Source of the DNA: Flectonema sp. DT1601
Lineage: Eukaryota; Euglenozoa; Diplonemea; Diplonemida; Diplonemidae
DNA length: 64,000 bases
Assembly (NCBI GenBank): GCA_964019425.1
Contig: OZ025803.1
Coordinates: 1,105,001 to 1,169,000, forward strand
Direction: 5' to 3'
Shown here one piece after another: positions 1 through 10,134 of this stretch; position 1 is the stretch's first letter, and the number at the start of each line of letters is the position of its first letter. A model generated the notes under the pieces. The model saw only the letters and a program-made list of their open reading frames with translations, was not told the DNA's origin and searched no databases. Both the position numbers and the translations under genes were made by a program.

Positions 1-728
1 TTCGCTGTTGCAGGAGGCAGTTTGCTTAGAATGTACAGTTCCCATACTCATGAGTGTGCTTAGTGGGATTCTGTTTGTGTACAGAAGTGGGTTTGTTGAA
101 GTGCTGTATTCTCGCATATAATATTAATCTTTCAGTTCTTTTTTTCTTTTTTTAAATTTCCCTCCCCGCTGTGGTCCTTAACTCTTTCTGGTTCTTTCCC
201 ACTCCCTTTCTACAACGCTTGCTTGTACAGGTGAGCTCACTGGCAAGGCTGCTCTTTTTGCTAGGAAGCAGTTAGCTAACGAGATTGTCTTCTTCACTTT
301 TGTTCTCTTATTTCGTTCAACCGCAATGTTGACAGCAACTCGTATGAGGGGAAAAAAGAAGCTCCGAGATTTTTAGTCTCAAATTCTGGTGTTGATGTCT
401 TACCCCGCAGGATACTTGTTGTCAGTAAAAAAAAGCTGTGCGGCTAGATGTGAGCGAGAATACTTTCCTGCCTACGGGTTGTTTCTCTTACGGTGGTGGG
501 GTGGGAGTGCAGTCGGAAACAGATAACAGGACACATACTCCCTTTTTTTTAATTTTATTTTATTTTATTTCTGTGGTTTTCACCCTCAGAAATATTAATA
601 CATACATTTTGCCCACTCCTTGAACGATTTTTAGTTTTTTTAAATTTCTTTTTTTTTTTCTTTTCGTCATACGAATTAGATGTTTCATTTTTTTCTTATT
701 ATGCTACTCGGGACTATACTTATCTGGG

Positions 729-760
<32 letters not shown>

Positions 761-1010
761 CATTTTGCGACAAAACCACACAAGCCACTTCCCCTTTTCA
801 TATTGGTATTCTTATTATGTTATTATTGAGAGATAAACTGAGATGTCTGTTTTTTTTTGCAAATAAAAACTATCTTTCTTACCAGATACTGAATTGGTTG
901 TATGATTGATGATTATCAAAAGTTCCTTATCACTGGGTACATAGTGTGGTCGGTTTATTTTTTTTTTATTACTTTTGTTTCAAACAGAGAGGTGATCAAA
1001 CAAAGAAAAC
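1..1010. other. AT-rich gene-poor leader of the window
   Basis: I see no supportable gene here. The stretch has long homopolymers, notably an A run of about 30 nt near 728-757 and several T runs. A pyrimidine-rich acceptor ends at 230 and another (TTTGTTTCAAACAG) ends at 987, just ahead of the small ORF at 1011. It may include the 3' UTR of a gene lying to the left of the window. Confidence 0.6.
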
Positions 1011-1169
1011 ATGGCCAAACAAGGATTTACGATGCGCTCCCCTGCGAGTTTTGTATTTGGAACAATCGGTTGGTTTTTAGTGATGACTGCTCCTCATTGG
1101 GGCTCTACCTATATGTACGGATCTATGAACAAATTTAAGTTGGTATGTGTCCTTTCTAATGTTTGATTT
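1011..1169 (+). CDS. Small hydrophobic protein (possible)
   Basis: An ATG at 1011 lies 24 nt after a pyrimidine-rich acceptor (AG at 986-987), the arrangement seen before most genes of this window. It opens a 52-codon frame with one clear membrane-spanning stretch (about residues 14-30, with FVFGTIGWFLVMTA) followed by a short basic tail. A good splice donor (GTATGT) starts at 1143, after codon 44, so the last eight codons may be intron. The downstream exon could not be settled: 1318 (AG after an A run) and 1628 (after ACCAG) both give only a few more residues. The family is not recognised. Size and hydrophobicity would suit a small organelle or secretory-pathway membrane subunit, which is only a guess. 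Confidence 0.4.
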
Positions 1170-1285
1170 AAAAAAAAAAACAAACAAACAAACAAAAAAA
1201 AACAAATTCAGGTCTGGGAAAAGGAAGAGGAGAGATTGGCTGAGGAGTAGAGAGGTTTTCATATCTTATACTGCTTTACTTATAA

Positions 1286-1320
<35 letters not shown>

Positions 1321-2177
1321 GTTCCCTGGTGAGTGAAAGCACTGTAGTGTTATTCGGGGAGGTCTGTCTGTCCGCTGCATAGGGCGAGGGGCCTCAATTT
1401 GGGTTTTTATTTTATATTATGTGTTGGGCTACAATTATTGAATTTGTTTTAAAAATTAAAAAAAAAAAAAAAGAAAATATAAATTGGTGGTTACTTGATT
1501 GGTGCAAACACAACCACGTACTACTCGTAAAGCCTTTCTTTTTAAAATATTTTTTCTTTGTTTTTTATTGCACATGTTACTATCAGTTTGCCTCTTTTTT
1601 TTCTTCTTTTTTTTTTTTCTTGAACCAGCAAGTTACAAATTAGTTGTTTCCCGCATTATTTTTTTGGTTTTTGATTTCACAAGTGTAAACACAGTGTTGC
1701 CATAAGGAGCCCAACGGAATTTGAGCTTTTTTCTTCTTCTTTTTTTTCCCCCTTTGTTGTTGTTACTTTCAAGCGCAAAGGTACCAGAAGCTTTCCTAAA
1801 AAAAAAAAAAAAATACGCAGCATAGTCGCCAGGGAAATCTTGTTTTTTTTTCTTTTTTTTTCCTCTTCCTTTTTTATTTTTTTTTTTTTTGCGAGTTTTG
1901 TCTTGTGAAAAAAAAAAAAAAAAAGAGGATTTTTAGTTATTCGGGGAAAGGAAAATAAAGAAGAAATAAATTGATCTGTTTTGTAGTAAGAATACCTGTT
2001 TGGGTATGCTTTATTAATTCATTTTATTTTATTTTTTTTCTATAAAGGGATAAAACAAAAAAACCGACAAATATATATCCATACGGAATAATAATATTAA
2101 AAGCAGAAAAGACCCCTATCCATTATTAATTTCTATTTAAGTTTGGATGATTTATTTTTCCACAGAAAAGTGATTTG
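1170..2177. other. AT-rich intergenic region with homopolymers
   Basis: Dominated by A and T tracts (for example 1288-1316, 1601-1619, 1800-1813, 1908-1924) with no convincing reading frame; the short frames are poly-Lys or poly-Phe artefacts. At its right end a T-rich tract closes with TTTTTCCACAG at 2165, a likely trans-splice acceptor for the next gene. Confidence 0.6.
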
Positions 2178-5100
2178 ATGTCCCACCAAGAACACGGAAT
2201 CGGGGCCCCAACCCGTCGATCCAGTCCCTGGAGAGAGCGTCAGGGTGGTTTACAAAGAGACAGAGTTATTAGTCCTTCGAGAAAAACTGTTGATAATAAA
2301 ATAAGTAATCAAACTGTTGAATTACTATTCGCACAACAGAATGAAATAGAAGACTCTCTTGAAAGCAGACTATGCGGCACAGTCAACGCTCTGAGAGATG
2401 AAGTCAGGGAGCTGGAACTGCGACTCGCAAGAGCAGAAGACCGAAAGTTCGAACCGACAACAATCCAAATGGAGGAAGCCGTTCAATCCGCTCTGTCACT
2501 TTATGCAGATCAGGGTGCTGACGCATTGTCGTGTTTGGGAGATGAATTGCTGAGACCAGCTAATGCTCCTCCTCTTTATCCAGATTCTCGTCATCTACCT
2601 GTTTGTAAGAATCTACGATCATCTTTAACAACATTCATATCGGAGATGATTACCAAACAGATCTCTCGTATGTGGGATGAGCCGACAGCATCAGTACCGC
2701 AATCTGTTCGTAAACACCTCTCTGAGGTTGTTCGTAGTTTTCAAGAAACTCTCAACTCACTTCATGGAGACATCAGCGAGTTAAAAGAAAGCCATCCTCT
2801 TAGCGTTCGTATTACTGCAATTGAGTCCAACCTCTCTGGGAAACGACAAGTTGACATCGATGGTGAGCTTCAACTTAAAGTAACAGACATTGATAGAAGG
2901 TATGTCTGATTATTATTTACTTGGTAAACACTCATGTCGATGTCATCATTTTATGTTAAATGAAATAAAACTCAAAACAGATACGCTGACCTGTCAGCCA
3001 GACTCGACAACTTACGAGAACAGTTTGACAACAGCAAATCTGATGAAGGATCTCCGAGTGCTGCAGATATTGAAAATACATTAAAATCACATCAGGAGGA
3101 AGTCTGGTCTCACATATCCGCAACAGAGAAGACAATTGAGCGACTCATTCAAAAGAATGGAGGCGGTAATAGAGATGCTACCAAACTCACTCGAGATCTC
3201 AGCGAACTACAATCTGAGATGGTAGAAGTCCAAGACCTCGCTAGACAAGTACGACAGATGGATCGCGTGAAGGATGAAATGCGACAACTCCGCTCTGATG
3301 TTTCTAATCAAATTACGGAATCGACTTCCTCCACCGCGAGACAGCTCCAGGTATGTTAGTGTCGTAGTCGGAGAAGAAACTATTCAGATTGAAAGCCGGT
3401 AATTCTTATGGTCATGATTTATTTTCCCCGTGCGACAGGATTTTGTCTGCGTTCAACGAAGTTAATATTCAATCTTGAGGGAATGAACAACATTACTCCG
3501 TCCCCACGTCAGTGCACACCTCTCAGCTTCTCCTTGATAAATACAAGTGAACGTGTCTTCGGGTTGGACTTTGTGATTCCAGTTACCTCTATTACCTTAA
3601 GCGGTTCTGAAGCCTTTATCGGATTCTCTCTTACTACTGGGGATATTAAAGTTGAAATAAAAGTTGTATTAAGACTGACGATTAAGCTAAATTGGTTTTA
3701 GCTGAGACCCGGGTCTAACTGCTCCGAAACAACGCTCTCGTAAGGTCCGTACATGTTTATCTGTTCTGAGTATGAGGTCGTGACGTACCTTCCTTCTAGT
3801 ACGTCTTGTATGTCCCCTCTGACTCAGCTGGTCTTCATCGCTTATCGCGCCCTGTGTTGATCTACAGATGGCGTTCAGCTAATCTGAATGGTTTCGTCCA
3901 TTCTCATGCCGATAAATCACCAGTGTCGACATTCCTTTTCAACGCAATAGCCTAAATACCCAATAAAGTTATTTAATACTGTTTTGTTATGATGTAAAAA
4001 GACAACTAAATTAATAAATTAGGAAGTCAACAGTCGTACCCGAGAGGATGTCAGAGATTCCATCGAAGAAGTCAGACGGGAAGCTATCACTCGATCAGAG
4101 TTCATGTCTGGCAGCAGACGTACCTCTGATCACCTCAACCGTGTGACTGATACGTTAGAGGAGTTGGAATCAAGAATACTTGACACTGCGATACAACAAA
4201 TAGATTCCGCAAAGTTAGCAACTAATGGAAGGTATGATAACAAAAGTCAATAGTTCACAAATTATTTATAACTTTGCTTTGCTAAATAACAACACCACAC
4301 CCACCAGACTATCACAACTTGAGGATGACGTCTCACAGCTCACTACAGTTGGAGGTGATGTAAAACATTTAAAGGCAGACAATGAAGCGACAAAAGAAGA
4401 TCTCAATTCTAGAATCACATCACTTGAAACCAATGACAGACGAAGGGATGGCAACGAACGGTCTCTTCGCAGACTCGAAACTAAGCAACGCGACATCGAA
4501 GAAAAGTTAATTAGAGTTCCGACACCTGAAGGTATCGATCGCGATATGAGACGGCTAACGCAGGACTTCGACGGAAAATACCAAACCTTAGAGACCAAGG
4601 TAGCCACTGGTAAGGTACGGAGCTATTTTTATTTTTTATCCACCTTTTTTGCACAAATAAAAAAAAAACAAAGTGTGAAAATTATTAGTGAGGACCGATT
4701 CCATTATTTTTTCCAATAAACCCAACCACAGAATACAACTCCACAAGACCTGCAGGAGATCAGAGAGGCGCTGTCTAAGAAGGCTGAACAGGAAGACATT
4801 GCTGAAATAGCTGAGGGTCTGGAAACACTTGAAGGAAGAGTCACAGCACTGGAAGTTAATAAAGAAACTGGCTCCTCTGAAGAGGATTTACGTCAAGTTA
4901 CTGAAGCACTCGCTGATTTAGAAGAAAACCTTCGAAGAACTGCCAGCAAAGTAAACGCCGTCTCCACTCAACATGATGCCCTGTCACAACACAGTAAGCA
5001 GATTGATGGTAATCTCTCTGAGGAACTTTCAATTGTTCGAAATGCTCTGGACGCTACTAATGACAGGTCTGTTTTTATTAGAAAATATGTTAACTTTGTT

Positions 5101-5657
5101 AGAAAACAAAACAAAATATAAAAAAAACAGAATCAACGGGGTGGAAATCAAACTGGCAGACTCTACTTCAGGTCCAGAGGCACAGCAGATGCATGAGGAA
5201 CAGGCTCGTATTAGTACGTTTGTTAGTATTTATAGCTATTTATTATTTATTATATTTCAGAGAAAACAAATACCAAACAGGAACTGATAACCAGTCAGTA
5301 AAGTCTGAAATCAAAGGAATCCTAGAAGAGAATACCGACATTAAAGCATTCGTAATGAGAGTTAACGATGCTGTTAAACAACTAAGTGGTTATGTTGATC
5401 AAAGTGTTACAGCAAAGGATGAGCTTCTTCACGATCATGAAAACAGAATTCAGTGTGTAGAAAGTGACCTGGTGTTGGCAACAAATCAAATGACAAACGT
5501 AGTTAAGATCTCAGAAGCACTTCGAACCACAACTACTGAGGGAGGTCCGGGTTCACCAATTGCTGGATTGTACTCAGAAACTAGAAGCCCTCCATTCTCG
5601 TTTGACAGACCGCACTCTAGAGCTCCATCGAGGGTCTCTTCGACTGTGTTGGATTAG
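2178..5657 (+). CDS. Coiled-coil protein, seven exons
   Basis: The exons are 2178-2899, 2981-3350, 4023-4231, 4308-4614, 4732-5066, 5131-5207 and 5281-5657. They join in frame at GT-AG boundaries to give about 798 residues. The first ATG is 12 nt after a TTTTTCCACAG acceptor. The N-terminal ~35 residues are Arg/Ser/Pro-rich. Nearly all the rest is charged, Leu-spaced coiled coil (repeated patterns of the LEDDVSQL and LEENLRRT kind), with a globular-looking patch at about residues 95-165. The last ~35 residues are Ser/Pro/Arg-rich. I do not recognise the family; a structural or cytoskeletal role is inferred from composition and from the cytoskeletal neighbours. Six introns are unusually many for this window. 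Five are 73-117 nt; the second (3351-4022) is 672 nt. Confidence 0.85.
3351..4022 (+). other. Oversized intron (672 nt) with unexplained insert
   Basis: This intron lies between GTATGTTAG and an AAATTAG acceptor, and the flanking exons join in phase 0. Other introns of the same gene are 64-117 nt. About 580 nt in the middle have near-balanced base composition and no homopolymers, unlike the host introns and intergenic DNA. That points to an inserted element, an intron-borne RNA or an old exon. A 97-codon + frame (3408-3701) does not resemble a known protein. No terminal repeats are obvious by eye. Confidence 0.6.
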
Positions 5658-5916
5658 ATGTGAATTTGGTTATTTTATAGAAGATTTTTTGGACTTTTCT
5701 CCCCCGTTTTTTTTAGATTAGAAGATTTATTAAAAATTTCATTTTTGTTCTCCTTTTGTTAAAGAAACCTTGTCGAACTAAATCCTTTTCCCATTTATTA
5801 TTATTCTTATGTTGTATCCTAACTGCTGTACTTATTCAAATGTTTTATGATTGATCTCAGGTGGTGTTATTAAATAATTCACTTTTTGTAATCAGCTTTA
5901 ACGACTTTCTATTAAA

Positions 5917-6933
5917 ATGGGAAAAGGAGGAGGTAAAGGAAAGGGAGGAGGTAAAGGAGGAGGAAAGGGAAAGGGAGGAGGTAAGGGAAAGGGAGGAAAA
6001 GGAGGAAAGAAGGGAGGAAAGGGAGGTAAGGGAGGTAAGAAGGGAGGAAAGAAGGGAGGAGCAGGAATGCAGGTTGTCGTCGAAGCTCACTTGAGACACG
6101 AAGGAGTCTACGTATCAAAGAAGGGAAAGGAGCAGAGTTTGTTGACTTTGAACATGGTTCCTGGAGTCTCTGTTTACGGTGAGAAGAGATTGGCTAGCGG
6201 TGGAGAAGATGACAAGAAGGAATACCGTGTCTGGTCTCCATTCCGTTCGAAGTTGGCCGCCGCCATTGTCGGAGGAGTTGACAACCTTTGGATCAAGCCT
6301 GGCTCAAAGGTCCTTTACCTCGGTGCTGCTTCCGGTACTACCGTTTCCCACGTTTCCGATCTGGTAGGACCAACCGGTTGGGTGTACGCTGTTGAATTCT
6401 CCCCACGTTCCGGCAGAGAACTTGTCGAGATGGTTAAGAAGCGGCCAAACGTTGTCCCAATCGTTGAGGATGCCCGTCTCCCAAACAAGTACAGAATGCT
6501 TGTTCCTATGGTAGATGTTATCTTCAGTGATGTTGCCCAGCCTAACGCCGTATGTTTACTTTTATTTGTTGTAAATATTTTAAAGGAAACTAAAATAACA
6601 TTTTAAATAAACAACACACAGACTGAAATCATTGAGCTCAACGCCAAGCACTTCCTCAAGAACGATGGACACTTCATCCTCACCATTAAGGCAAACTGCA
6701 TTGACTCCACTGCCCCTGCCGCAGCTGTCATCGCTGGAGAGATCGAAAAGATGAAGAAGCTTAAGTTGAGACCACAGGAACAGTTGACCCTTGAGCCGTT
6801 TGAGAGAGATCACGCTGTCGTATGTTGTTTTTTCTTTACAAGACATTGTTTGAGTCATCTCTACGAAACAAACATAACAAAATCACAACAGGTGGTGGGT
6901 GTCTACAGACAGACCAAGAAGAAGAAGGAATAG
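5917..6933 (+). CDS. Fibrillarin, box C/D snoRNP 2'-O-methyltransferase
   Basis: The three exons 5917-6549, 6622-6819 and 6892-6933 give 290 residues. The protein is the methyltransferase of box C/D snoRNPs, acting on pre-rRNA in the nucleolus. The C-terminal ~235 residues carry the diagnostic stretch [18 protein letters not shown] (SAM-binding motif I) followed by [20 protein letters not shown], an acidic VEDAR, and [10 protein letters not shown]; all match fibrillarin/Nop1. The N-terminal ~50 residues are almost purely Gly and Lys ([10 protein letters not shown] type). In most eukaryotes this is a Gly/Arg (GAR) domain methylated by PRMTs, so the substitution is notable. The ATG is 22 nt after an AATCAG acceptor (5895). 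The last exon encodes only 13 residues ending in KKKKE. Confidence 0.97.
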
Positions 6934-8118
6934 ACCTGAAGCTTGTTTAATAAAAAAAATCCTCCTCTCATCCCAAAATCACCCCTTTTCTTCTTTCAAT
7001 CAGCATTAAGACGCACCCCATTCCCATCCCTAAAAAAAACAAAAACAAAAACAAAAAAACTTTTTACTTTTGCGAAGATCCTTCTTTTTAAATGAGGAAC
7101 AGATAATTTAACACATAATAAAAACCGATAAAACAAAACAAAAAAAATAAATAAAACAATAATTAAAAAAAAAAAAAAAAATGGACAAGAAATGGGAAGA
7201 CTGTTTTGGAAAAGTTTGTCTATGTCATTGTCCTGCTGTTAAGTGTTTTTATTTAATAATCACATGAAATAGAAGCCCTGCCATAAATTAAGCTGGGGGG
7301 TTGGGAGAGTTGAAAGTATACTTTTGGAAGGAAAGAAAACAAACAAAAGTACTACTACCTGCCTTTACATGTTGCTTTCTCCTCGCGTCCCACATGTTTT
7401 TAGTCAGAAAGACAACTAAAAGAAAAAGAAAACAATTAAAACTCTCTTGCAATACTGCTGTAGACAAGTGTTCGCAACACATTGGACTGGTCGGTTTTGG
7501 GAAGGCACAGTCGCCTCTTCCAGGGCAACAGTCTCTGATAACACTGCTGATGTCACAGTTAAGGAAGAAGGATTTCGTTTTTTCATTTTTTTTCATGGGG
7601 CTTAAACAAAAAAAAAAAACAATTTCTTTTTTTATTTTCTCTTTCATTTTTGAAGAAAAATTACGCTTGTATTAAACAGAAATATATTTGCCCCAAATCT
7701 CCCCCTTTTTTACATCAAATTTTTTTTTTCCTTGTCTTAAGTTCTCCAAGTCACTATTATTATCAAAGCGTTGAAAAAAGGGGGTGGGAAGAAGAAAGCC
7801 TCCCCCCCTGTCATTTTTTTCCTTCCTTCGTTTGACTTTTTCCTTCGGTTGGGGGGGGGAGGTAGTTTTTTTTTAAAGTACTACGACAAAAAAAAAAAAA
7901 AAAAACAGAGAAGGAAAAGCTTTTTTATTTTTTGGAGACAAAAAGAAGGAATGATGGATACTCAGGTGGCAAAGTAAAACTATTTTTCTCTCACAGTAAT
8001 CTCATGAAGGGTGTCCCATTTAGTCATTTTTGAACACAATCTGGTCACAGTTGTAAAGGGATTTTTTTCCCCTCCTTTTTTTTTATATGTTTTTCTTTTA
8101 TTACAGCTTCACAAACAA
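6934..8118. other. Intergenic region, no gene seen
   Basis: AT-rich with many A runs; probably fibrillarin 3' UTR followed by spacer. Frames around 7288-7675 exist on both strands but have Lys/Phe-biased translations from the tracts and no family resemblance. A pyrimidine-rich acceptor (TTTTCTTTTATTACAG) ends at 8106, ahead of the next gene. Confidence 0.6.
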
Positions 8119-9049
8119 ATGCCTGTTGCTTCACGGCCAGTGGATAAGCAGCTCACCCTGTCATTCAACATGAGGGGGGTGTCAATATTGCGAGCAGCTG
8201 AAGAACGTTTTTGGATTGGTTCCTCTTCAGCGAAACCCCCAACATCACCTTCAGGAGAGCCTCTGAAGGTCGCAACTGAAATTCAACAAGAAACTCATTC
8301 GATAATTATAAATCAATTGAGGAAAGACTGCAACTGGTCAGTATTCGGATGCAATGCATACTACTCAGACAAGAGTATATTCAAAGTACTAAATAACACA
8401 AACAGAATTGAGTGTGGATTACAAGTCTATCGATTGAGTAAATCACTTATCACACAAACCTCCCTGCATCTGAATTACTTTGCCAATGCGATTCGTGCAA
8501 GTCGTGTTTTACTGAAGGATATCATTCCTCGGTATGAAGTTTTTCTTTTAGCATCCTCAGAAGGATGTGTTAATCAACTAAAGCCTTCACAGCTATAATT
8601 TATCGAAGTTCAACAGAGGGCAGTACGTAGATGTTAATGAGGAGGAGGTTGATAAGACTGCTTTAGTATTCCCAACTTTAGAAAGAGTTTTGATAACAGG
8701 ATTATGCAAGCATGCTCCTCAATATGATGCAGTCACTGAATGTTATGTTAAACCTGTTGATCCTGATAAAGCCTTCGCAGCAGTAAGAAAGCATTTTCGA
8801 AAATATTTACGATTTGAAGTACCCTCAGACCAGCCACAATTCTTCGCGACTGTGACATTCCCATTTAGTGTCCAGTCTGCTGGGTTTTGTGGTCCTGAGA
8901 TCTGGCATGAAGTTGGTCAAGTTATTCCGTCTTCGCTTCTCTTCTACTCCGTCGGTGAGATTGCAGGGGGTGTAGGGAATGATGCACTTGAAAAATTCTT
9001 ACTAACAAGAAGTGCTTTTAGTGAGTTTATTATTGGGCAAACTGAATAG
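8119..9049 (+). CDS. Two-exon protein, tentative CFAP300-like
   Basis: Exon 1 (8119-8531) and exon 2 (8593-9049) are joined across a 61-nt GTATGA...TTCACAG intron to give 289 residues. The ATG lies 13 nt after the acceptor at 8106. The protein is soluble, with no signal peptide or membrane span. The order of features reminds me of CFAP300 (a cytoplasmic assembly factor for ciliary dynein arms): a W-x-x-x-G segment near residue 75, a short hydrophobic LHLNYF stretch, a KHAPQYD segment, and near residue 235 the motif VQSAGFCGP, which resembles the SAGMCYP region of CFAP300. This is recognition from memory and is weak. The neighbouring CLAMP-domain gene would make a ciliary role unsurprising. 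Splicing and frame are well supported; the function is not. Confidence 0.7.
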
Positions 9050-9250
9050 CCAAATAGCTGTCTTTGCTGATGAAAATAATTAGCAAAACCATCTCTCATT
9101 ATAAACCATGTTGTTAGTTTTTAGTGGTCAGTTCATTAATGTATTTCATTCTTCAGGAGGCAAACAAGATCTGGGGAAGCCAATCTGATTTTGGATTGCC
9201 AGTTAGAGTTGCTAGTAAAAGGTGTTAATACACATTCCAATCAGTACACA

Positions 9251-9517
9251 ATGCCAAGCATTTCGGTCACAGCCTCTACTGGCAATACCGAAAACTGCGG
9301 CACCTTTTCACGGTATGGTTCATCTGGTGCCACTCGGGTCAGATGTCCAAAAGGCTATCAAATGACTGGAGGAGGAATGCACAATGACATACGCATATTT
9401 GGACCAGCAGGGGGATTTGGTGAAAGTGCGCCACATGAGAACGGTTGGAAATGTGATACAGGTTTTGGAATTGATGGAAAGAGAACTTGTTATGTAAGGT
9501 GTTGCAAGGCCATTTAA
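9251..9517 (+). CDS. Small Cys/Gly-rich protein
   Basis: This 88-residue protein uses the first ATG after a CATTCTTCAG acceptor ending at 9156; the same frame is open further upstream but has no ATG. There are seven cysteines, in the pattern NCGTF, RCPKGY, WKCDTG, TCYVRCCK. The body, with RCPKGYQMTGGGM and a later GWKC, resembles short disulfide-type domains found in extracellular proteins of bacteria and protists. No N-terminal signal peptide is visible, which is odd for such a Cys-rich domain; an upstream exon could supply one. The function is unknown. Confidence 0.6.
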   Translation: MPSISVTASTGNTENCGTFSRYGSSGATRVRCPKGYQMTGGGMHNDIRIFGPAGGFGESAPHENGWKCDTGFGIDGKRTCYVRCCKAI

Positions 9518-9651
9518 CTTATTTCACAAAGGATTTGCTACAGTACCGCAACCAAGTAATCTCTCTGCTTTCAGCATTTTTGAGAGGAAAGAAAAAAAAA
9601 AAATGCTTTGACAACCTTCTGGGAAAAAAAAAAAAAAAGTACTAAAACCCG

Positions 9652-9681
9652 TTCAGTTCGAGTCTGGGTCGCGTCATTTTT
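9652..9681 (+). promoter_or_regulatory. tRNA-like T-arm / B-box element upstream of SRP RNA
   Basis: Positions 9652-9668 can form a T-arm: a 5-bp stem (two G-U pairs) closing the loop TTCGAGT. GTTCGAGTC (9656-9664) matches the Pol III B-box consensus GGTTCGANTCC closely. Eight bases later a T5 run follows (9677-9681). No matching 5' acceptor half is present upstream, so this is not an intact tRNA. External tRNA-like A/B boxes drive the 7SL gene in trypanosomatids. The element lies about 70 nt before the inferred SRP RNA 5' end, so a promoter role is a reasonable inference. Confidence 0.45.
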
Positions 9682-9732
9682 CCTGTCGGGGGTTAGATGA
9701 CGTCGTTGGTGTTGGGGAAGTGGTATAATATC

Positions 9733-10038
9733 AGCCGGAGTGTGTCAGCTACACTCTGACATCCCCAGCTTTGGGGGGGCCAGTAGTTGTGTGGAATGGG
9801 GAAGGTTGTCTGGGTATCGGTCGCTTGTGTCCGGTGTGCAGATGTCCTGTCCTGGTTAGTCTGGTGTGCCCATTGGCTCTTCGGCGCAAGCTGTTGAGAA
9901 AAGGGGCTCAAAGAGGGGCGAACCGGGCCAGGCTGGCCACAGAGCAGCTCATAGTCCCCGCAACAGACAGTTCCAGGAAGGCAGGACTGAGCATCGGCTC
10001 AAGTACCGCCAGACAGAGTCCTCGAACCACACAGCCCA
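9733..10038 (+). ncRNA. Signal recognition particle RNA (7SL / SRP RNA)
   Basis: About 306 nt, the usual size. The helix 8 (SRP54-binding) region at 9914-9959 reads GGGGCGAACCGGGCCAGG, then ...AGAGCAGCTCATAGTCCCC, closely matching human 7SL. A helix-6-type hairpin has a GCAA (GNAR) tetraloop at 9886-9889. The 5' Alu domain shows a GAGTGT/ACACTC hairpin followed by TGACATCCCCAGC, equivalent to the TGTAGTCCCAGC of 7SL. Long-range helix 5 pairing is visible (GTCCTGTCCTGG with CCAGGAAGGCAGGAC). The stretch is strikingly GC-rich for this window. The 5' end is estimated from the Alu-domain fold; the 3' end is set by the T6 run. Protein frames crossing this region are incidental. The RNA scaffolds the particle that targets secretory proteins to the ER. 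Confidence 0.92.
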
Positions 10039-10044
10039 TTTTTT
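10039..10044 (+). terminator. RNA polymerase III terminator of SRP RNA
   Basis: A run of six T follows directly after the inferred 3' strand of SRP RNA helix 5 (CCACACAGCCCA). Confidence 0.8.
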
Positions 10045-10134
10045 CCGCCGCATGGAACTGATTACTACTGTAGGTATCTTATCTGTCTGATGTATCCGAT
10101 TTTGTTAATTATTGTATTTTATTTTTCAGGACTG

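Noticed and set aside
231-375. Possible exon after a CTTGTACAG acceptor
   Set aside because: About 48 open codons follow the acceptor but the ATG comes late and no partner exon could be found.
5857-6118. Leu/Ser/Pro-rich frames opposite the start of fibrillarin
   Set aside because: They are the reverse complement or shifted frame of the Gly/Lys repeat.
7288-7675. Frames of about 120 codons on both strands
   Set aside because: Products of A and T tracts, no motif, no acceptor in a suitable place; they overlap each other on opposite strands.
9652-9681. An intact tRNA gene upstream of SRP RNA
   Set aside because: A T-arm and a following T run are present, but no 5' acceptor strand, D-arm or anticodon arm that pairs with them is found upstream. 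Kept only as a B-box-like element.
9693-10090. Protein frames of 72-96 codons on both strands
   Set aside because: They lie over the SRP RNA gene, whose structure explains the sequence, and have no family resemblance.
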